From an uncultured Aquimarina sp. (lineage in GTDB: Bacteria > Bacteroidota > Bacteroidia > Flavobacteriales > Flavobacteriaceae): a stretch of 36,519 bases of DNA. The notes beneath the pieces were generated by a model, which had not been told where the DNA came from, searched no databases, and was given only the letters and a program-made list of their open reading frames with translations. Both the position numbers and the translations under genes were made by a program. Shown here in pieces: positions 26,932 to 36,455 of the stretch. Each line of letters begins with the position of its first letter. Position 1 is the first letter of the stretch. The stretch covers positions 1-36,519 of the forward strand of contig CANLMN010000037.1 in NCBI GenBank assembly GCA_947492105.1. Direction: 5' to 3'.

Positions 26932-27456
26932 CTACCTTCTACTCTTTTTAATTTGGTAGAAGTCTTTTTCCATCGTTATTTTCATTTTTTCGACAATATT
27001 ATAAGCCGCTGGGCAGATTGCGACATTTTTTAAGGTAATATCCGTTATATTTTGAAATTTCTTTTGATTGGTATGTGGGTATTCACTACACGCTTTAGGT
27101 CGCACATCATATATCATACAATAATTATCCGCGGCCAAAAACGTACAAGGCAATTCTTTTAACACCAAATCTCCATCTCCGTCTGTTTGTAGATATTGCT
27201 CCTCGAATTGGACGGCTTTCATTTTCAAATGTTTCGAAATACGTTCTACATCCCTATCTGTAAAAATAGGACCGGTGGTTTTGCAACAATTTGCGCACTC
27301 CAAACATTCCGTCTTAGCAAACTCCGCCTTGTGTAATTTTTCCATAGAACGATCCAAATCCTTTGGAGGCTTATTTTTGAGCTTGACAAAGAATTTTTTG
27401 GTTTCCTTATGTGTATCTTTGGCAAGATCGGGAAGTGATTCTAATGAAGGTTCCAT
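26932..27456 (-). CDS. YkgJ-type cysteine cluster (zinc/iron-chelating) protein
   Basis: This 174-residue soluble protein carries the family cysteine cluster CLECANCC (C51, C54, C57, C58), followed by C104, C113 and C123 in LPCTFLAADNYCMIYDVRPKAC, and C148 near the end. YkgJ-type (CxxCxxCC) domains are annotated as putative metal-chelating or Fe-S proteins; the biological role is not established. The N-terminus is lysine-rich and helical. The gene is convergent with the NamZ gene (39 bases between stops) and divergent from the methyltransferase gene. Confidence 0.85.
   Translation of the reverse strand: MEPSLESLPDLAKDTHKETKKFFVKLKNKPPKDLDRSMEKLHKAEFAKTECLECANCCKTTGPIFTDRDVERISKHLKMKAVQFEEQYLQTDGDGDLVLKELPCTFLAADNYCMIYDVRPKACSEYPHTNQKKFQNITDITLKNVAICPAAYNIVEKMKITMEKDFYQIKKSRR
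26936..26970 (+). terminator. Possible terminator of the NamZ gene
   Basis: A seven-pair hairpin (26936-26942 with 26956-26962) is followed on the plus strand by TCTTTTT. It lies about 45 bases after the NamZ stop and inside the 3' end of the convergent YkgJ-like gene. The stem is AT-rich and modest, so this is a weak call. Confidence 0.35.
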
Positions 27457-27566
27457 GGCTTTGAAGTTTGAAATTTACTGAGATGAATAAGATTGTAAAA
27501 GTACGAAATCAAAAATTAGAAAATGGAAATCCTAAATAATGAATGATTCCATCGAAAACTCAATTT

Positions 27567-28277
27567 ATGAATAACGATATCTTTGGCACCGCAATTAGCG
27601 ATTATTTTGACAACAACTATACAGAAGACATCACCGTTACTTCTCCTGATTTTGACGATGATACTATTCCGGTACCTTATCTTTTTCGGAAATATCCAGA
27701 AATGCCTCACTTAGAACAAAAAGCATTGCAATTATCTTATGGCAAGGTCTTGGATGTTGGTTGTGGCGCTGGAAGCCATGCGCTATACCTAAAAGGGCAG
27801 AATTTGGATATTACAGCGATTGATATCTCTAAAGGAGCAATCAAAGTTTGTCAAAAACGCGGAATCAAAAAAGCTATCGTCAAAGACATTTTACAACTAG
27901 AAAACAACTCCTTTGATACTATATTATTATTAATGAATGGTAGTGGAATTATTGGTAAGCTTGACAAAATATCTACATTTCTGGATCACCTAAAAACACT
28001 GATAACTCCAAATGGTCAAGTACTTTTGGATTCATCTAACATCTCTTACCTTTTTGAAGATGAAGATGGCGGATTTTGGGTTGACACCACCAAAACGTAT
28101 TTTGGCGAAATGCGATATCAGTTAAAATACAAAAACCAATCCTCTGATTGGTTTGACTGGCTGTATTTAGACTTTGATACTTTAGCAAAAGCATGCGTAT
28201 CATCTGGATGGACTTGTGAACTCGTTACCGAAGGCCAGCACTATGACTATCTGGCCAAACTCTGCCTTGCCAAATAA
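27567..28277 (+). CDS. SAM-dependent class I methyltransferase
   Basis: The protein has the Rossmann SAM-binding fold: motif I VLDVGCGAGSHALYL (about 61-75 from this start), the ITAIDISKGAI acidic-loop strand (motif II) and a VKDILQLENNSFDTILLLMNG segment (motifs III/IV). I chose the ATG at 27567 (MNNDIFGTAISDYF), giving 236 residues, since the preceding eight codons (from 27543) look unrelated to the domain. The substrate cannot be predicted; small-molecule methylation is the default for this subfamily. The end lies 19 bases from the convergent DUF2059 gene. Confidence 0.82.
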   Translation: MNNDIFGTAISDYFDNNYTEDITVTSPDFDDDTIPVPYLFRKYPEMPHLEQKALQLSYGKVLDVGCGAGSHALYLKGQNLDITAIDISKGAIKVCQKRGIKKAIVKDILQLENNSFDTILLLMNGSGIIGKLDKISTFLDHLKTLITPNGQVLLDSSNISYLFEDEDGGFWVDTTKTYFGEMRYQLKYKNQSSDWFDWLYLDFDTLAKACVSSGWTCELVTEGQHYDYLAKLCLAK

Positions 28278-28296
28278 CTTCCTATTTTATATGGCC

Positions 28297-28827
28297 TTAT
28301 AAACTATACCCCTTAGCCTTGAGTTGTCCTGTTATATTTTTGTACAATTCTCGGCTCCATAGCTCACTAACTTCTCCCACCATTTGACTTAGTGGTTGTT
28401 TTTTGTGCTCGATCTTTTGACCTATTTCTGACTGTCCGAATAAGACAAACGCCTTCTTTTGTTCCTCTGTCATTGCAGTTGGATCAGTAGCGAGTTGTTT
28501 TCCTGCAGGAGAGCTATAAAATTCAATCATTTTCTTAATTTCTTCTTGAGAAAAATTGCTTCGGTATGCAGCAACTAATAAAGATTTAATTTTCATCAAT
28601 TCTTGCGGTTTCACCTCTTCTAATTCTGTCCATACACTATCCGGAATATGAACTCCGGAATACTGCTTCTTCAGCATGACAAATAATTGGTCGACCGCTT
28701 GATTATACTGCTTGGTTGTACCATTTAGCTCTAAATATCGCATCGCATCTTGTACATAGTTAGTCTCTTGTGCTATCGCAGCAAAGGAGGAAACAAAAAT
28801 GATAAGGATAAAAAAAATAGTTCGCAT
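28297..28827 (-). CDS. Secreted DUF2059 family protein
   Basis: From the ATG at 28825-28827 the 176-residue protein begins with a clear signal peptide (MRTIFFILIIFVSSFAAIAQ, cleavage after about residue 19). The mature part is helical and holds the DUF2059 core, EEIKKMIEFYSSPAGKQLA. These periplasmic proteins have no known activity. An upstream in-frame start at 28872 would add 15 residues in front of the signal peptide and is less likely. Confidence 0.8.
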   Translation of the reverse strand: MRTIFFILIIFVSSFAAIAQETNYVQDAMRYLELNGTTKQYNQAVDQLFVMLKKQYSGVHIPDSVWTELEEVKPQELMKIKSLLVAAYRSNFSQEEIKKMIEFYSSPAGKQLATDPTAMTEEQKKAFVLFGQSEIGQKIEHKKQPLSQMVGEVSELWSRELYKNITGQLKAKGYSL

Positions 28828-28909
28828 TGTTATTTTAGTCTTTATTAAGCAATGATTTATACGTTTTAGCACTGCTATGAATATACATATATTAAAAGTT
28901 ATAAAGTAC

Positions 28910-28917
28910 TATATTTG
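28910..28917 (+). promoter_or_regulatory. Candidate -7 box upstream of the hydrolase-sulfatase pair
   Basis: TATATTTG on the plus strand matches the -7 consensus, 147 bases before the start of the nucleoside-hydrolase-like gene. No -33 TTG is present at proper spacing. It is the only perfect -7 match I found in this intergenic region (28828-29064). Confidence 0.3.
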
Positions 28918-29064
28918 TCAAAATCTTCTTTACAAAAAAGGTTTCCTAATAAAATCATGGTATTGTTTTTGCTTTTTTCTCAATATACAAGGGAATCGTT
29001 TTGAAAGAAATATGATAGCAAATCACACTAAAAAACACTGTAAAAATTAACACTGATAAACAAG

Positions 29065-29937
29065 ATGAATAAAACACTACAACTACTCATTGTATGCCTA
29101 ACATTAACAACTAGTATGTTATCTGCACAAAAAATTGCGCCTCCAGCTGGTCGCATTGCTATTGTAGCAGATGGAAACTCTCCAGATCCGGATGATCTCG
29201 GAGCTACTGCTATTACGCTTGCGGTATTACGGGCGACAGGTCTAGAAGATCGACTGGTTCATTATTCGCATAGCTGTGATTTGGTTAGAGGAAATCGTAT
29301 TTCGGAACGCGCAGAAAAAGAACGACACCATCTAATGCAACTTAGTTGTGATGTAACCGCTAGACGCTGGGGTGGTTATGACAACTTAACCTTTTTTGAT
29401 GCTATAGTACAAAAAAAAGAAACCATAAAAGATCTAAGTGCTGCAATAAAAAAATCTACTGCAGACAACCCTTTATGGATTGTAGAAGCAGGAGAGCCTG
29501 ATATTATTGGACTAGCACTCAAAGCCGTTCCCAAAGAAGCACATAAGCATGTCAAAGTGATCACACATCATCCTGCGAATGATAATGCTGGAGATTTCTA
29601 TACTTGGCAACAAATACTTGACTTTGGCATAGAAGAAGTTCGGATCCCGGATCAAAACATAAATCTAAAAGTAGCATTGGAAGAATGGGACTGGGCAAAG
29701 AATCATCCTGATTCTAGAATACAATGGATCTGGACCATAGGAAAAATTGCCGAAGTGGATAATGTTGTTAAGTTTCAGAAAGGCAAATGGGATTGTTCTG
29801 ATGCCGGCATGGTACTTTATTGGATGACGGGAGCTACAAATGGTGGTGCAAAAGAAGCTTCTGTCGATTACATCAAATCATTGTTATCAACATACATTGA
29901 ATCACATCCAGAACCCAAAAAAAAAGCTAAAAAATGA
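29065..29937 (+). CDS. Secreted nucleoside-hydrolase-like protein (DUF1593-like)
   Basis: The 290-residue protein starts with a signal peptide (about 1-21, ending LSAQ). The mature N-terminus, RIAIVADGNSPDPDDLGATA, resembles the Asp-rich metal-binding start of nucleoside hydrolases, and PLWIVEAGEPDIIGLAL (about 135-151) resembles the matching segment of DUF1593/nucleoside-hydrolase-like proteins. A calcium-dependent glycoside or N-ribosyl hydrolase is therefore plausible, but the substrate is unknown. The C-terminus ends in a lysine-rich tail (PEPKKKAKK). It is followed 101 bases later by a secreted sulfatase on the same strand, so the two may act on the same sulfated substrate. Confidence 0.65.
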   Translation: MNKTLQLLIVCLTLTTSMLSAQKIAPPAGRIAIVADGNSPDPDDLGATAITLAVLRATGLEDRLVHYSHSCDLVRGNRISERAEKERHHLMQLSCDVTARRWGGYDNLTFFDAIVQKKETIKDLSAAIKKSTADNPLWIVEAGEPDIIGLALKAVPKEAHKHVKVITHHPANDNAGDFYTWQQILDFGIEEVRIPDQNINLKVALEEWDWAKNHPDSRIQWIWTIGKIAEVDNVVKFQKGKWDCSDAGMVLYWMTGATNGGAKEASVDYIKSLLSTYIESHPEPKKKAKK

Positions 29938-30038
29938 CACCCCCTAATTTGATTTTGACGTGAAGTAGGCATATCGCATAATTTTCTAGATCAAATTGTC
30001 ACAAGATATCACCAACAAAAATGTAATTAAAATTGATT

Positions 30039-31484
30039 ATGAGAAGTATATATTTTTTTATCATAGCATTCAGTATGCTATCGAACAACCTATTGGTTGC
30101 TCAAAATAACACAAACGTCTTGGTATTTATTGTAGATGATCTACGGGACGATTTGGGATGTTACGGTAATGACATTGTAAAAAGCCCAAACATAGATGCT
30201 CTTGCAGAAAAAGGTGTTTTGTTTAATAAAGCATATGCACAACAAGGTATATGTGCTCCTTCTAGGATGAGTATACTCACAGGTTTACGCCCAGAAACTA
30301 TTGGTATCTATGATATATTTACACCTATGCGTAAGGTAAGGAAAGATATCGAATCTATGCCGCAATTTTTTAAAGCCAATAACTATAAAACGGCAAGTAT
30401 AGGAAAAGTATACCACCATGGTAGAGATGACAAAGATGTATGGGATATTTATCATTCAAAAGAACCTAACTCCTATGTCAAAAAGGAAAATAAAGACCTT
30501 ATAGCTCGCCTAAAAAAAGAAAAAAAGAAGGTAAAGGGACCCGCATTTGAAAACGCAGATGTGGAAGATGAAGCCTATAAAGATGGTCGCGCTGCAAATT
30601 ATGCTATAGCGGCGTTAAAAACACTAAAAGATGATCCTTTTTTGATGTTTGTGGGATTAAGCAAACCACATTTACCTTTTAATGCACCGAAAAAGTACTG
30701 GGATCTATATAACAGAAATGACTTTAAAGTCCCATCAAGGCAGAAACCAAAAGATATGTATAAACTTGCTTTAAGCAAATGGGGCGAGCTAAAAAATTAT
30801 TCTAACATTCCTAATATCGATGCCCTCAACGATGATCTTACCAAAGAGTTAACACACGGATATTACGCTTCTATAAGTTATATTGATGCGCAGATTGGAA
30901 AAATAATGAATACCCTAGACAAGCTAGATCTAAGAAAAAACACCCTTATTGTTTTCATGAGTGATCACGGATACAAATTAGGAGAATATGGCGCTTGGTG
31001 CAAACATTCTAATATGGAACTAGATGTAAGAGTACCACTAATTATCAGTAGAGAATTGAATTACAAAGCAAAAACCAATGGCTCCAAATCAGACGCCTTG
31101 GTCGAAAATATTGACATATTTCCTACCATTGCAGAAATTTGTGGGCTTAAAAAACCAAAGATTGATGGCAAAAGTATTGTTCCATTACTTAATGATCCTC
31201 TTAAAGCTTGGGATGCCGCTGCCTATAGTCTCTATCCTAGAGGCAAAAAATACATGGGTTGCACCGTAACTGATGGAGAATGGCGTTATACAGAGTGGCG
31301 TAACAGTGTATCCCAAGAGCTATTATTTACAGAACTATACAACCACAAAAACAATAATAAAGTTGCAGATAAAAATGTAGCCGCAGATAAAAAATTCAAA
31401 TCAGTAAAAAAACGAATGAAAGCGCTCTTACAAGTACAGTTTGCGGCGGATAGAGCTTCATTTTATACTACTCCCAAATACTAG
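30039..31484 (+). CDS. Secreted sulfatase, iduronate-2-sulfatase-like
   Basis: The enzyme removes sulfate esters, probably from a polysaccharide. The ATG at 30039 gives 481 residues with a signal peptide (about 1-22, ending LLVAQ); an in-frame TTG six bases earlier is unlikely. The sulfatase signature CAPSR (72-76) has Cys as the formylglycine precursor, so it needs a formylglycine-generating enzyme. Metal-site residues D33, D34, D309 and H310 and the motifs KPHLPF (209-214) and KH (322-323) are visible. The pattern [12 protein letters not shown] and the [11 protein letters not shown] stretch resemble the iduronate-2-sulfatase group. It pairs with the upstream secreted hydrolase. Confidence 0.9.
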   Translation: MRSIYFFIIAFSMLSNNLLVAQNNTNVLVFIVDDLRDDLGCYGNDIVKSPNIDALAEKGVLFNKAYAQQGICAPSRMSILTGLRPETIGIYDIFTPMRKVRKDIESMPQFFKANNYKTASIGKVYHHGRDDKDVWDIYHSKEPNSYVKKENKDLIARLKKEKKKVKGPAFENADVEDEAYKDGRAANYAIAALKTLKDDPFLMFVGLSKPHLPFNAPKKYWDLYNRNDFKVPSRQKPKDMYKLALSKWGELKNYSNIPNIDALNDDLTKELTHGYYASISYIDAQIGKIMNTLDKLDLRKNTLIVFMSDHGYKLGEYGAWCKHSNMELDVRVPLIISRELNYKAKTNGSKSDALVENIDIFPTIAEICGLKKPKIDGKSIVPLLNDPLKAWDAAAYSLYPRGKKYMGCTVTDGEWRYTEWRNSVSQELLFTELYNHKNNNKVADKNVAADKKFKSVKKRMKALLQVQFAADRASFYTTPKY

Positions 31485-31784
31485 AAGGAAACAAAAATCT
31501 TTGCACTACTACCATTTAAAAAATAATTACTTGTAGTGTACTCTAAAACCTAAAAAAGAAGGCTATTCCTAACGAATAGCCTTCTTCTATTATAGTAATC
31601 TGTTCAGAACTTGCTGAGTGATTTACATCAATTTAGGTATATAAACTCGTAGTAATAGAGCTGTTACTTTTTTATGCAAAACACCGTGATGCTATTACAT
31701 AGCTCTAGCTATGGAATATATGAACAAGGCATTTAGATGGAAAAAGAACAAGTCGACATACGATATTATATAGCTAATTTGGTA
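31485..31784. other. Intergenic region between sulfatase and M36 genes
   Basis: The two genes converge here. The region holds a strong terminator at 31556-31586 and a small AT-rich inverted repeat (about 31698-31713, reading CATAGCTCTAGCTATG). No reading frame of note and no RNA gene are visible. Confidence 0.4.
31556..31586 (-). terminator. Terminator between convergent sulfatase and M36 genes
   Basis: A perfect 13-bp inverted repeat (31556-31568 with 31574-31586, five-base loop) is followed on the minus strand by a run of T (the A-run at 31552-31557). It is a strong intrinsic terminator for the M36 protease transcript. On the plus strand it ends in CTATTAT, a weaker tail, but can still serve the sulfatase 72 bases upstream. 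Confidence 0.85.
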
Positions 31785-34700
31785 TTATTTAATCACAAAC
31801 TGTTTTATCACACTATTCTGATCATTCTGAATTTTCAACATATACACTCCTGATTGCAAATCATGCACATCAATACTACTGGTCTCTAATATTCCTTTGG
31901 ACACTACCTGTCCAATGATATTAATCACCTCATATGAATTCATCGCATCCGTGCTATTTTGTATTATTACATTAATTTTTTTAGCACTACCTACTGGATT
32001 TGGAAAAATATTCACGACAAACCCACCTTGAGCAAGGAGTTCTTTTTCTACAAATGAATTGACAGAAGTTCCTGAAATCATTCTAACATCATCAATCGCG
32101 ATATCACTTTGCCAACTTGTACCAGTGACTGCATTAAATCGGAACTGTACGCTACCTCCGACATAGGAAGCCATATTAATAGTTTCCGTAATCCATGCAC
32201 TACCTTGAGACCCTGACCTAGTAAATATGACATCCCAAGAAGCTCCATTATCATCACTAGCCTCTAATGTCAAACTACCCATTGCACTTCCTAACATATG
32301 ATATTGGAAACTAAATGTAGCATCACTTAACTCGCTAAGATCAAAACAAGGAGTATTGAGCACTGCCCTTTTGGTAGGGAAACCAGTTCCATTAGTAGAT
32401 GCTTCAACATATACATAGGTAGTCCCTTCTGCTGCACTATTAGGACCAGTGGTATTTGATGGTGTTCCATTGGAGTTCAGCCTCCAATCAACATCATTTG
32501 CATCACTATTTTCCCATCCGGGGAAAGAGCTACCTTCAAAACCTTGTCCATATGGGAAATTAAAAACTCCACCCGTACAACCCACTGGGTTTGGATTTGG
32601 ATTACCCGTAGATTCTTGTAATGAAACTGCATCAATTGCTACATCACCTTCCCAACTATCTCCTGTAACTGTATTGAATCGTAATTGTACACTAGATTCT
32701 CCAACATAATCAGCCAAATCAATATTTGCAATGTTCCAACCACTACCCTGCGCTCCTGTTCTAGAAAAGATACTTACCCAGTTTCCATCATTATTGGTAC
32801 GAGCCTCTACTGCCAAAGTACCTATTGCAGAGCCTATCATATGGTATTGAAAGCTAAATGTAGCCGATGACAAAGAACTAAGATCCAAACATGGAGCGTT
32901 CAGTATTGCTCTTTTTCCTGGAAATCCATCTCCATCACCAGAAGCCTCTACGTACAGGTAAGAAGTACCATCTATTGCACTGCTTGGCCCTGTTCCTGAA
33001 GAAGGTGTACCGCCACTATTAATAGTCCAATTCAAGTCATCACCTGTAGCATCCGACCATAATCCCAATGATCCTTCAAAGCTTTCGGAATAAGGGAATG
33101 CGGCAACACTACCAGAACATGTTTCTGGCTCAGGGTCTGGACCTGGATCCGTACAACCGTTTACAAAAGACACCGTCTGATCTGTTTTTCCATTTGATCC
33201 TCCATTATTATTTTCATTAGCGCCCAATCCAACGCCCCTCGCAGAGAATACCCCCCAGATAAGACATTTATATTTTTCATTATACAAATCTTTATCTGCT
33301 TGTAAGATTGCATCTCTACCAGAAACGTATCCTGGATTATTTGCGGTATTTTTTAATCCCTCGATAACTAATGCCATTGCGATGTTATTCCCGCCAGTAC
33401 CATTATAAAAATCTTCATCAAAACCTTCTAATGCTATTAGCTCCCACGTCATATCCCACAAAATGGTTGCAAAACCGTAACCTACTCCATGAGGAGCTAC
33501 CAAATTACTTACATCATTATAATCCGTATCATTAACAGCAGTATCTGTTGAATATGCCGTTGGGCGAATCCCTTTACCGGTGGTTGGCTCCCCTATGGCA
33601 AATGTGCCCACTCCTCTTGGAGTAGTACCTACATCACCTGGTTTTATGGTAAGCATCAGACCAAACCAATCAGACCAACCTTCTCCCATTTGTTCTGAAC
33701 CACCTAATACATTTGTAGACGGTCCTCCTACCAAACGTATAGATATTCCATGTCCATACTCATGTGCAATAATCACATTATCTAAATCACCATCTCGTGT
33801 AGGGTTGGTGAATAAAAACATTTGCATTCTTGGGTTTTGCCCATCTGGCGGTGTTGCAAAATTGGCATTATTAGAACTACTACCGTCCTGAGCATCGGCA
33901 TTTACAGAGTCACTTCCCAGTCCACCTTTTCCATAATTATTTTCTTGAAAATTTCCACTAGCTTCATCAAAACCATATTGATACCAAATATCATGCATAA
34001 TATTATTCCAATAAAACAAATTGGTAATTGCTGCACTGCGATATTGACTAGGCTGCTGGTTAAGATTGATTGGAAAATCAAAATTAAGATCAGCTCCTCC
34101 ATCTGGTGAAAAACCTGTTCCATTATTTCCATTACTATCATCCTGAGCTCGTACATTATTCCCTCTCGTAATCGTAAATTCGGCACCTGCAGCTCCATTG
34201 GTATCATGCCATCCATACGGAGAAGCAACTGCATTTGCTGGATCTGTAGCAATTGTTCTGTTTCCATGATTCGGACTTTCTACTGGAGGAGCGTATACAT
34301 TATAAGAACCACCTCCTACGGCAGCTGCAGAAGATTCTCTTAATGGTCCCATTGTCTCATTGGCAAATACACTGCTACCATGATCATGACTGTGGCCACC
34401 TCCAAAATTACATTTGATTACCATATTATGCTCTTCCAAGATTTTTTTGGTATTTGCATCAACAATGGTACTCCACCAGTTTTGACCATCTTTTTCATAA
34501 AGACTGACTTTCCATGATAATTTTAACTTGTTATCATCATAAAAATAAACTTGTTCTGCTGTGATAGGTTCTCTACTGATACCTGTTTCACTAAAACTCA
34601 TAAGACCACTACCTTTTCTGGCAGTACTGTTCATTTTTGGAGTAGCCAAATTATGTTTTCGGGCAACTTCCATAATAGCATCAGAGGCAGAAATAGTAAC

Positions 34701-35054
34701 TGTTTTTCTTGCACTATTCATTTTGGACTTCAAACCGCTTACAAATTGATTAACCTCATAAGTTATCTCTTTATCATCTTTTAGAGTTAACTTAAAAGTT
34801 CCATATTCAATTTTAATATCATTATGATATTGCTGGACATAAACATGTTTTAAGTTGGGGTTCAATGAAGGTACAACATCTGTAATCTTAAATTCAGAGA
34901 CATCCTCTTCTGACAAAACTGCTTGACTCGTTTTGGCCGCAGCTACAACCTTGTTTTTGAAATGGCTCTGAACAATTTCCTTCAGATTTTGGGCATAGAT
35001 CGTTGGTCCCAGTAATATCATTACCAGAACAACATAATAGTTGTTTCGTTTCAT
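31785..35054 (-). CDS. Secreted M36 (fungalysin-type) metalloprotease with two MAM-like domains and T9SS sorting domain
   Basis: The 1089-residue protein has a signal peptide (1-21, ending IYAQ), a propeptide with FTP-like content up to about residue 210, and the M36 catalytic domain. The zinc motif HEYGH is H431-H435; E458 in GEGWSDWF is the likely third ligand. Two MAM-like beta-sandwich repeats follow (about 642-812 and 826-997), each starting with Cys and FPY..GFEG/ESFEG and ending in an AIDxV strand. The C-terminal domain from NIFPNPVG (about 1015-1089, ending IKQFVIK) is a type A T9SS sorting signal. The enzyme is probably exported to the cell surface and processed. Confidence 0.93.
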   Translation of the reverse strand: MKRNNYYVVLVMILLGPTIYAQNLKEIVQSHFKNKVVAAAKTSQAVLSEEDVSEFKITDVVPSLNPNLKHVYVQQYHNDIKIEYGTFKLTLKDDKEITYEVNQFVSGLKSKMNSARKTVTISASDAIMEVARKHNLATPKMNSTARKGSGLMSFSETGISREPITAEQVYFYDDNKLKLSWKVSLYEKDGQNWWSTIVDANTKKILEEHNMVIKCNFGGGHSHDHGSSVFANETMGPLRESSAAAVGGGSYNVYAPPVESPNHGNRTIATDPANAVASPYGWHDTNGAAGAEFTITRGNNVRAQDDSNGNNGTGFSPDGGADLNFDFPINLNQQPSQYRSAAITNLFYWNNIMHDIWYQYGFDEASGNFQENNYGKGGLGSDSVNADAQDGSSSNNANFATPPDGQNPRMQMFLFTNPTRDGDLDNVIIAHEYGHGISIRLVGGPSTNVLGGSEQMGEGWSDWFGLMLTIKPGDVGTTPRGVGTFAIGEPTTGKGIRPTAYSTDTAVNDTDYNDVSNLVAPHGVGYGFATILWDMTWELIALEGFDEDFYNGTGGNNIAMALVIEGLKNTANNPGYVSGRDAILQADKDLYNEKYKCLIWGVFSARGVGLGANENNNGGSNGKTDQTVSFVNGCTDPGPDPEPETCSGSVAAFPYSESFEGSLGLWSDATGDDLNWTINSGGTPSSGTGPSSAIDGTSYLYVEASGDGDGFPGKRAILNAPCLDLSSLSSATFSFQYHMIGSAIGTLAVEARTNNDGNWVSIFSRTGAQGSGWNIANIDLADYVGESSVQLRFNTVTGDSWEGDVAIDAVSLQESTGNPNPNPVGCTGGVFNFPYGQGFEGSSFPGWENSDANDVDWRLNSNGTPSNTTGPNSAAEGTTYVYVEASTNGTGFPTKRAVLNTPCFDLSELSDATFSFQYHMLGSAMGSLTLEASDDNGASWDVIFTRSGSQGSAWITETINMASYVGGSVQFRFNAVTGTSWQSDIAIDDVRMISGTSVNSFVEKELLAQGGFVVNIFPNPVGSAKKINVIIQNSTDAMNSYEVINIIGQVVSKGILETSSIDVHDLQSGVYMLKIQNDQNSVIKQFVIK
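32065..33133 (-). repeat. Tandem coding repeat: two MAM-like domains of the M36 protease
   Basis: Two consecutive ~170-residue units share the same order of motifs: Cys-x-Gly...FPY, TSYLYVEAS/TTYVYVEAS, GFPGKRAILNAPC/GFPTKRAVLNTPC, SFQYHMIGSAIG/SFQYHMLGSAMG and VAIDAV/IAIDDV. The repeat reflects internal duplication within the gene; the copies have diverged at many codons, so it is not a recent exact duplication. Confidence 0.85.
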
Positions 35055-35610
35055 TTAAATTAAATTGAGTTAGTTTCCTAAATCTAAATAAATTAAAATC
35101 AACTGTATACGTAATTAGTGAAAAATTAATCAAATTTTAACATAAACACTAAATTATCTGCACAAAAATGACAAAACACTTACAAAAAACACTTAATTAA
35201 TCAAAAAAACGATGCATACACCAATAAATAACTATAGTTGGATCCTTGATATTTTAACCTACCATTAACAAATTTATTTGTCCAAAAGCTCAATAATTCT
35301 TGAGATACGTACGAAACAATTCATGCCTAAATAGGCTTTACATCATTCAAAAAAAGTAATTTCAGGCTACTAATTAGCCCCTTTTCCTACTATTTTTTCG
35401 CTAGAAAATTAGACCATAGCAACAGCTATGCCTAAATTTTACAGTTCAACCCAACGAAAAACAGTTCAATTATTTTGGCAAACAGTGATATTTTGACTGG
35501 TATTACACGAAGCTGTCTTAGGGATTGCAATTATGAAATTAATCAAAAAATGCCTATTTTTCTTCAGAATCCAAGAAGTTTGAACCAGTCTTATATCCCA
35601 AATAACAATA
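35055..35610. other. Intergenic region without recognised gene
   Basis: This 556-base AT-rich stretch lies between the divergent M36 and MutS genes. It contains short inverted repeats (CATAGC-AACA-GCTATG at about 35417-35432; a GCCTAAATAGGC hairpin near 35320) and a direct repeat ACAGTTCAA (35442-35450 and 35462-35470). I see no exact -7 promoter box on either strand for the flanking genes and no coding signal. Confidence 0.3.
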
Positions 35611-36455
35611 ATGGAAGTATTCCAAGAAAATGTAAAAAAATACCACTCCCAAACAGTACGTTTAACAAAAATTCTGAGCAGATTGTCCTTATTAAGACTT
35701 CTAACTTTTATAATTTCTAGTACTATTCTTATCACCTCATTCAGTTATAAATTATTCACTATCTTTTACATTGTTTTTCCTATTTCGGTATTAATTTTTG
35801 CTGTTCTCTTGCACCATTATACCAAAAGAGTCTACCTAAAAAAGCATACAGCATTCCTGAAAAAAATAAACGAACAGGAAATTCTACGAATACATTGTAA
35901 GCTCGGAGAATTTGATGCTGGAGATGCTTTTATAAATCATCACCATCCATACGCATTTGATCTAGATATTTTTGGACAACATTCGATATTTCAATTAGTG
36001 AACAGGACAACTACAGAACCTGCCACCGATCTATTGTCAAAATGATTATCCTCATCGACCCTTAAAAGTGAAATTCTGGATAGACAAAAGGCGATTAAAG
36101 AATTAGCTCAAAAATTAGACTGGAGACAAGATTTTCAGGCTTTGGGAATGCACTTTCAGAATAAAAAAAGTAATTACAACAAGCTGCTGACTTGGGTTAC
36201 ATCACCAAATCTATTACTCAAAAATCGGATGATTTACACCGGTGCTGCAATCATCCTTTCAGTATTCTCTTTGTGGAGTCTCTATTTATTTTTTGACTCA
36301 TCTCAATTCTCCAAACTGGAACATCTATTTCCTAACCTCAACTACAAGTCTACTTATCAATTATTTAATTCTGAAAAAAGTACGTCCAATAGCCGAGGAT
36401 ATCGTTACAACCTCACAAGAGAATATAGACATTATTAGAAGTTATGTATATCCGT
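35611..36455 (+). pseudogene. Truncated and mutated membrane-MutS (DNA mismatch repair-like ATPase) pseudogene
   Basis: The reading frame from ATG 35611 encodes the N-terminal part of a MutS-family protein with membrane segments, recognised by FGQHSIFQLVNRTTTEPATDLLSK and, downstream, EILDRQKAIKELAQKLDWRQ and FQALGMHFQN. A TGA at 36043-36045 interrupts it in the same frame, where homologues I recall have Trp. The frame continues to about 36340, after which the homologous reading (NYLILKKVRPIAEDIVTTSQ) needs a one-base shift. It stops at TAA 36455-36457. The ATPase domain (Walker A) is missing, and a possible insertion sequence begins at this point. With about 280 of an expected ~590 residues, it is not functional. 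Confidence 0.75.

Noticed and set aside
35475-35735. Overlapping open frames in front of the MutS pseudogene on both strands
   Set aside because: They have low-complexity composition, no recognisable domain and overlap the better-supported MutS frame.
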